Below, one piece after another: positions 57,848 through 64,000 of a stretch of DNA of 64,000 bases; positions within the stretch are counted from its first letter, which is position 1; every line of letters begins with the position of its first letter. The stretch lies in assembly GCF_021603585.1 (NCBI RefSeq), contig NZ_BQHI01000022.1:1-64000 (forward strand), read 5' to 3'. The notes beneath the pieces were generated by a model, which worked only from the letters and a program-made list of their open reading frames with translations, ran no database searches and was not told the DNA's origin. The position numbers were made by a program, and so were the translations under genes. The DNA is from Pseudomonas sputi (GTDB taxonomy: Bacteria; Pseudomonadota; Gammaproteobacteria; Pseudomonadales; Pseudomonadaceae).

Positions 57848-58864
57848 TTAAAGCTGGAGGATCAGGGTCTTCAGCGGCGGTTGTTGATCCCGCGAAGGGA
57901 AGTCGGCACCTGGGGTCATCACGCTCCATTCACGCACCGGCCGGCCGGCTTTTTCTGCGCAGCGCAGCACCTGTTCGCGCCAGTCATCCATGCTGACTTT
58001 CGCCAGGTTATTGCAGCAGATCAGCACGCCGTTCTCGGCGGTGGTCAGCAGCGCGGGCTTGAGCAGGCTTTGATAATCGCGCAGCAGATCGACGGTGCCG
58101 AACGCGCTCTTGGCCCACGCCGGTGGGTCGAGCAGCACCAGATCGTATTGGCGCTGTTCGAGGCGTTGATAGCTCGGCAGTTTCTGCCCGCGACGCTGGC
58201 TGATCGGCAGGCCGGCCAGTTGGCGGATGGCCGGGAAGTAATCGGACTGGATGAATTCCATGCTCGGCAGGTGCGGGTTGAGCTGACCGTTCTCGCGACC
58301 GACCGCCAGATTGCCCTCGGCGAAATCCAGGTTGCACACCTCGCTTGCACCGCCAGCGGCTGCGCTGAGACCGACGCCGCAGGTGTAGGCGAACAGGTTG
58401 AGCACACGTTTACCCTTGGCGTGATCCTTGACCCAGCCGCGGGTGTTGCGCAGGTCGAGGAACAGCAGCGGATCCTGTCCGGCATGACGGCCACGTACAC
58501 GATAATTCAGGCCCCATTCGTGGCCGATCAGATCGGCCAGTGCTGCGTCGTCGGCGCGGTAGACGCTGTCTTCACGGTCGATCCGCGAATTGCCACGGGA
58601 GCGGTCGTTGTAGACCAGCAGCGTTTCCAGGCCCAGGGTCTGGTTGACCATGGCGTGCAGTTGCAGCAGGTCTTCACGCGCCAGGGTCTGATGAAAGCTT
58701 TGCACCATCAGTTGCGGGCCATAGCGGTCGATGGTCAGGCCGCCGGCGCCTTCCTGGCTGCCGTGGAACAGCCGGTAGCAGTCAGTGCCCTGGCGGTGCA
58801 GCTCGGCGAGCAGATCCTGGCGTTGGTCGAGGGCGGCGCGCAGCGCCAGGTTCAAGGAAGACAT
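57848..58864 (-). CDS. RlmI-like class I SAM-dependent methyltransferase
   Basis: 338 residues. N-terminal portion has the YccW/RlmI layout (LLVYNDRSRGNSRIDREDSV); the Rossmann part has VLNLFAYTCGVGLSAAAGGA and NPPY-like VLLDPPAWAKS with the catalytic motif typical of RNA cytosine C5 or N6 methyltransferases. It probably modifies rRNA, but the target base is unknown and E. coli RlmI has a longer PUA domain. It is monocistronic, between the DUF748 gene and acs on the same strand. Confidence 0.8.
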   Translation of the reverse strand: MSSLNLALRAALDQRQDLLAELHRQGTDCYRLFHGSQEGAGGLTIDRYGPQLMVQSFHQTLAREDLLQLHAMVNQTLGLETLLVYNDRSRGNSRIDREDSVYRADDAALADLIGHEWGLNYRVRGRHAGQDPLLFLDLRNTRGWVKDHAKGKRVLNLFAYTCGVGLSAAAGGASEVCNLDFAEGNLAVGRENGQLNPHLPSMEFIQSDYFPAIRQLAGLPISQRRGQKLPSYQRLEQRQYDLVLLDPPAWAKSAFGTVDLLRDYQSLLKPALLTTAENGVLICCNNLAKVSMDDWREQVLRCAEKAGRPVREWSVMTPGADFPSRDQQPPLKTLILQL

Positions 58865-58964
58865 GCGGGCGCCTTGCTGGAGGGAATCGGGGCGCGGGAG
58901 TTTAGCAGCAACTTGGCGGCAAGCGGCGAGCTTCAGACTTGGGGCTCGCCGCTTGCAGCTGCTC

Positions 58965-60902
<1,938 letters not shown>

Positions 60903-60978
60903 GACGGTTCCTTATTCTTGTTGTGCGACAAGGATAAAGATGCGCCGAGAGCGGTGAGGGTTCAATACCTGTAAACAA

Positions 60979-61010
60979 ACACCCCCTCATGGCGAGGGGG
61001 TGTGTTCAGG
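60979..61010 (-). terminator. Terminator after pgi
   Basis: ACACCCCCTC / GAGGGGGTGT stem around ATGGC, 13 bp after the pgi stop on the minus strand, followed by TTGTTT. Confidence 0.85.
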
Positions 61011-61016
61011 GCTGGA

Positions 61017-62681
61017 TCAGCCGCGGTGACGGCCGCGGAAGTAGTTGATCAGGCCTTGGGTGGACGGGTCTTCAGCAGCGGTTTCTTCGCTGCCGACCAG
61101 GCGGTTGTAGACACCCTTGCCCAGTTCCTTGCCCAGTTCCACGCCCCACTGGTCGAAGGCGTTGATGCCCCAGACCACGCTTTGCACGAAGACTTTGTGT
61201 TCGTACATCGCCACCAGTGCGCCGAGACGACGCGGGCTGATGCGCTCGACCACCAGGGTATTGCTCGGACGGTTGCCCGGGATCACCTTGTGCGGTGCCA
61301 GCTTCTGCACCTGGTCTTCGCTCACGCCCTTGTCGCGCAGTTCGGCTTCGGCTTCCGGCAGGGTCTTGCCGAGCATCAGCGCCTGGCTCTGCGACAGGCA
61401 GTTGGCGTACAGCCACTGATGGTGGTCGGAGACCGGATTGAAGCTGACGATCGGGACGATGAAGTCGGCCGGGATCAGTTGGGTGCCCTGGTGCAGCAAC
61501 TGGTGGTAAGCGTGCTGACCGTTGCAGCCGACGCCACCCCAGATCACCGGGCCGGTATCGGTCGACACTGCGGTGCCGTCCTGGCGCACGCTCTTGCCGT
61601 TGGATTCCATGTCCAGCTGTTGCAAGTGCTTGGTGATGTTACGCAGGTAGTGGTCGTACGGCAGGATCGCGTGGCTTTGTGCACCCCAGAAGTTGCCATA
61701 CCACACGCCGAGCAGGGCCAGCAGCACTGGCATGTTCTGTTCGAACGGCGCGCTCTGGAAATGCTGGTCCATGGTGTAGGCACCGGACAGCAGTTCCTTG
61801 AAGTTGGACATGCCGATGGCCAGCGCGATTGGCAGGCCGATGGCCGACCACAGCGAGTAACGACCGCCGACCCAGTCCCACATCGGGAAGATGTTTTCTT
61901 CGCGGATACCGAAGGCCACGGCTGCCGCGTTGTTGCTCGAGACGGCGATGAAGTGGCGATACAGCTCGGCTTCCGAACCACCCTGGGCCAGGTACCAGGC
62001 GCGGGCGGCCTGGGCGTTTTTCAGGGTTTCGAGGGTGTTGAACGATTTCGACGAAACGATGAACAGCGTGGTCTCGGCGCGCAGCTTTTGCGTCAGCTCG
62101 TGAAATTCGCTGCCGTCGATGTTCGCCAGGTAATGGCAACGCACGCCTTTCTGGGCGTAGGACAGCAGGGCTTCGGAGACCAGCTCGGGGCCGAGGAACG
62201 AGCCACCGATGCCGATGTTCACCACGTCGGTGATCGGCTTCTCGGTGTAACCGCGCCACAGACCGTCGTGGATGCGGCCCACGAGATCGGTGATCTGGTT
62301 CAGCACCTTGTGAACTTCAGGCATCACGTTGACGCCGTTGACCGACAGCTTGTCGCCAACCGGGCGACGCAGGGCGGTGTGCAGCGCCGGGCGGCCTTCG
62401 GACGCGTTGACGATTTCGCCGTCGAACAGCGCCTTGATCGCGCCTTTGAGATCGACTTCATTGGCCAGACCCACCAGCAAGTTGCGGGTCTCGGCGTTGA
62501 TCAGATTCTTCGAATAGTCGAGAAACAGTCCGCAGCTGCTGAGAGTGAACTGATTGAAGCGCTGCGGATCGGCGTTGAAGGCTTCGCGCATGCTGAAATC
62601 CTGCATGGCTTGGCGGTGATCTTTCAACGCTTGCCAGGCAGGCAGAGCGGTAACGTCATGAGGAGTGCGGTAGTACGCCAT
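61017..62681 (-). CDS. pgi: Glucose-6-phosphate isomerase
   Basis: 554 residues. Motifs include [39 protein letters not shown] and the phosphoglucose isomerase signature [14 protein letters not shown]. It interconverts glucose-6-phosphate and fructose-6-phosphate. The start is the ATG at 62681. Followed by its own terminator before acs. Confidence 0.97.
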   Translation of the reverse strand: MAYYRTPHDVTALPAWQALKDHRQAMQDFSMREAFNADPQRFNQFTLSSCGLFLDYSKNLINAETRNLLVGLANEVDLKGAIKALFDGEIVNASEGRPALHTALRRPVGDKLSVNGVNVMPEVHKVLNQITDLVGRIHDGLWRGYTEKPITDVVNIGIGGSFLGPELVSEALLSYAQKGVRCHYLANIDGSEFHELTQKLRAETTLFIVSSKSFNTLETLKNAQAARAWYLAQGGSEAELYRHFIAVSSNNAAAVAFGIREENIFPMWDWVGGRYSLWSAIGLPIALAIGMSNFKELLSGAYTMDQHFQSAPFEQNMPVLLALLGVWYGNFWGAQSHAILPYDHYLRNITKHLQQLDMESNGKSVRQDGTAVSTDTGPVIWGGVGCNGQHAYHQLLHQGTQLIPADFIVPIVSFNPVSDHHQWLYANCLSQSQALMLGKTLPEAEAELRDKGVSEDQVQKLAPHKVIPGNRPSNTLVVERISPRRLGALVAMYEHKVFVQSVVWGINAFDQWGVELGKELGKGVYNRLVGSEETAAEDPSTQGLINYFRGRHRG

Positions 62682-63028
62682 CGCTGCGGTTTTCCTTTTT
62701 ACTTGAACGGCCTTTTGAACACTGAAAAGACCTCCCCGCCATGTTTGGGCGAGGGGGCAACTGCGTCGACACGATTACTTTGGCGCAGGGCGAATACAGT
62801 AAACCCAGCGCCGCGATCTGTCTTGGCTTTGTCTGACCTGTTTTCGGTACTTTTTTAACATTGATAACAGACGGGGCCGACAAACGGCGGGTATTGCGAG
62901 CAGTCCCTGCTATGGGTGTCGAGTCGAACGGCGGGCAGTTTGCCCGATGGGCAGGTGCTCAGCAATACAGTCTGGAAGTGCGTGCAGACGCTGTGGGAGC
63001 GGGTTTGCTCCCACCGCGTTTGCCGGGT
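62682..63028. other. Intergenic region between pgi and panC, no gene seen
   Basis: 347 bp without a credible reading frame. It contains the REP-like palindrome near its right end and an imperfect GC-rich inverted repeat near 62735-62758. In several Pseudomonas genomes, as I recall, panD sits between panC and pgi; I see no PanD sequence here in any frame I tried, and the space is shorter than a panD gene (about 380 bp). Confidence 0.6.
62992..63015. repeat. REP-type palindrome after panC
   Basis: GTGGGAGC / GCTCCCAC, perfect 8-bp arms around GGGTTT, the standard Pseudomonas fluorescens REP core. It lies 14 bp past the panC stop on the minus strand and may serve as its terminator. Confidence 0.75.
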
Positions 63029-63889
63029 TCAGGCGGGGGTATCGAGATTCAGGTGCAGGTTGTCGATCAACCGGGTGGTGCCGAGGAATGCGGCGACCAG
63101 AATCACCAGATCACGATCCTGCGCCGTTGCCGGACGCAGGGTCAGCGCGTGGCGGATTTCCAGGTAGTCCGGACGCAGGCCGGCAGCTTCCAGTTGCTGG
63201 CGTTGCGCCTGGATCAGGGCAGGGAAGTCGCGCTCGCCCTGCTTGATCGACTCGGCAATGCTGCTCAGGGTGCGGTAGACCACCGGCGCCACGGCGCGCT
63301 GTTCTTCACTGAGGAAACCGTTGCGCGAGGACAGCGCCAGGCCATCGGCGGCGCGTACGGTCGGTTCGCCGATGATCTGGATCGGCATGTTCAGGTCGTG
63401 CACCAGCGCGCGGATCACCGCCAGTTGCTGGAAGTCTTTCTGGCCGAAGATCGCCAGGTCCGGCTGCACCATATTGAACAGCTTGCTGACCACCGTCGCC
63501 ACGCCTTCGAAGTGCCCCGGACGACTGGCGCCGCACAGGCCTTCGGAGAGTTGCGGCACGCTGACCCGGGTCTGTCCGGCCATGCCGTCGGGATACATTT
63601 CTTCGACGGTCGGGGCGAACAGCAGATCGCATCCGGCTTCCAGCAGTTTTTCCTGATCCGCCGCCAGGGTGCGCGGGTATTTGTCGAGGTCTTCGCCGGC
63701 GCCGAACTGCAACGGGTTGACGAAAATGCTCGCGACCACGAAGTCCACACGCTGGGTGGCCTTGGTGATCAGGGCGATGTGGCCGCTGTGCAGGTTGCCC
63801 ATGGTCGGCACGAAGCCGATGCGCTTGCCTTCACTGCGGGCGCGCGCCACGGCGGCGCGCAGTTCACGTACGGTTTTGACGGTGTTCAT
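63029..63889 (-). CDS. panC: Pantothenate synthetase
   Basis: 286 residues. [15 protein letters not shown] (HIGH-like nucleotide motif), [27 protein letters not shown] and [13 protein letters not shown] are all diagnostic of PanC. It joins pantoate and beta-alanine with ATP. The start overlaps the panB stop by 4 bp (ATGA), so panB-panC are co-translated. A REP palindrome follows. Confidence 0.97.
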   Translation of the reverse strand: MNTVKTVRELRAAVARARSEGKRIGFVPTMGNLHSGHIALITKATQRVDFVVASIFVNPLQFGAGEDLDKYPRTLAADQEKLLEAGCDLLFAPTVEEMYPDGMAGQTRVSVPQLSEGLCGASRPGHFEGVATVVSKLFNMVQPDLAIFGQKDFQQLAVIRALVHDLNMPIQIIGEPTVRAADGLALSSRNGFLSEEQRAVAPVVYRTLSSIAESIKQGERDFPALIQAQRQQLEAAGLRPDYLEIRHALTLRPATAQDRDLVILVAAFLGTTRLIDNLHLNLDTPA

Positions 63890-64000
63890 GCAGAGAATCC
63901 GTGTTCGATCCCGGGAAAGGTGGCGGCTTTGACTTCGTTGACGTATGCCTTCAGCGCGGATTGGATGCTGTCCTGACCCTGCATGAAGTTCTTCACGAAC
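63886..64000 (-). CDS. panB: 3-methyl-2-oxobutanoate hydroxymethyltransferase, C-terminal end only
   Basis: 37 residues of the C-terminus are visible: [20 protein letters not shown] and then [18 protein letters not shown] in the minus strand, matching the PanB tail. The rest of the gene lies outside the window. It overlaps panC by 4 bp, the usual panBC arrangement. Confidence 0.9.
   Translation of the reverse strand, partial: FVKNFMQGQDSIQSALKAYVNEVKAATFPGIEHGFSA

Noticed and set aside
62730-62760. GC-rich inverted repeat upstream of pgi considered as a terminator for a lost gene
   Set aside because: Arms are imperfect and lack a T-run; too weak to annotate.

Overview
This GC-rich, densely coding window comes from a Pseudomonas chromosome, most likely the P. 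fluorescens group. Protein sequences such as GdhA, PilS/PilR, ClpB and the minor pilins match Pseudomonas families closely. Most of the gene order is the one I remember for P. aeruginosa PAO1 (roughly PA4525 to PA4588, then the acs-pgi-panC-panB block). Fluorescens-type REP hairpins lie between some genes. No rRNA, CRISPR array, insertion sequence or prophage is visible. This is core chromosome with small local remodelling.

Layout. 1-13 kb: gdhA, a GreA/GreB-like factor, several envelope proteins of unknown role (a lipoprotein, a DUF4105 protein with a barrel-like C-terminus, a DUF3015 protein, a 609-residue lipoprotein), a Lon-like S16 protease, yqhA, fklB, a small gene behind a Fur-like box, and yjdM. 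13-26 kb: essential housekeeping genes ispB / rplU-rpmA-obg-proB-creA / rpsT / murJ / ribF-ileS-lspA-fkpB-ispH. 26-36.5 kb: the type IV pilus minor-pilin operon (fimU-pilV-pilW-pilX-pilY1-pilE) with divergent fimT, then thiO and the pilSR two-component pair. 36.5-42.4 kb: bamD, rluD-pgeF and clpB, the last behind a good heat-shock promoter. 42.5-43.5 kb: a tRNA cluster (Asn, Pro, Lys, then a second identical Pro) followed by an internally deleted chemotaxis-receptor remnant. 43.5-49 kb: an EF-hand protein, ndh, small conserved proteins, yacG and coaE. 49-53.7 kb: pilD-pilC-pilB divergent from pilA. 53.9-58.9 kb: a BON-domain protein, a DUF2845-DUF748 pair and an RlmI-like methyltransferase. 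59-64 kb: acs, pgi, panC and the 3' end of panB.

How it works together. The pilus genes form a nearly self-contained assembly and control module. PilA is the major pilin, PilD processes prepilins, PilB/PilC are motor and platform, the minor pilins plus PilY1 make the tip and priming complex, and PilS/PilR sense and activate pilA. The pilA upstream region carries a sigma-54 promoter and TGTCA motifs that could be PilR sites. The alignment and secretin genes (pilM-Q) and retraction genes (pilT/U) are not here.

The least expected signal is a second sigma-54-type promoter, with an upstream TTGCATG palindrome, in front of the small periplasmic BON-domain gene next to pilA. Other points of interest are the stranded tRNA-Pro copy, the chemoreceptor remnant joined across a short repeat, the EF-hand protein with a cysteine-glycine repeat, a cysteine-free redoxin-like protein fused by overlap to a CbiM-like membrane protein, and the absence of panD beside panC. 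I did not see a complete novel multi-gene system; most genes belong to known families.
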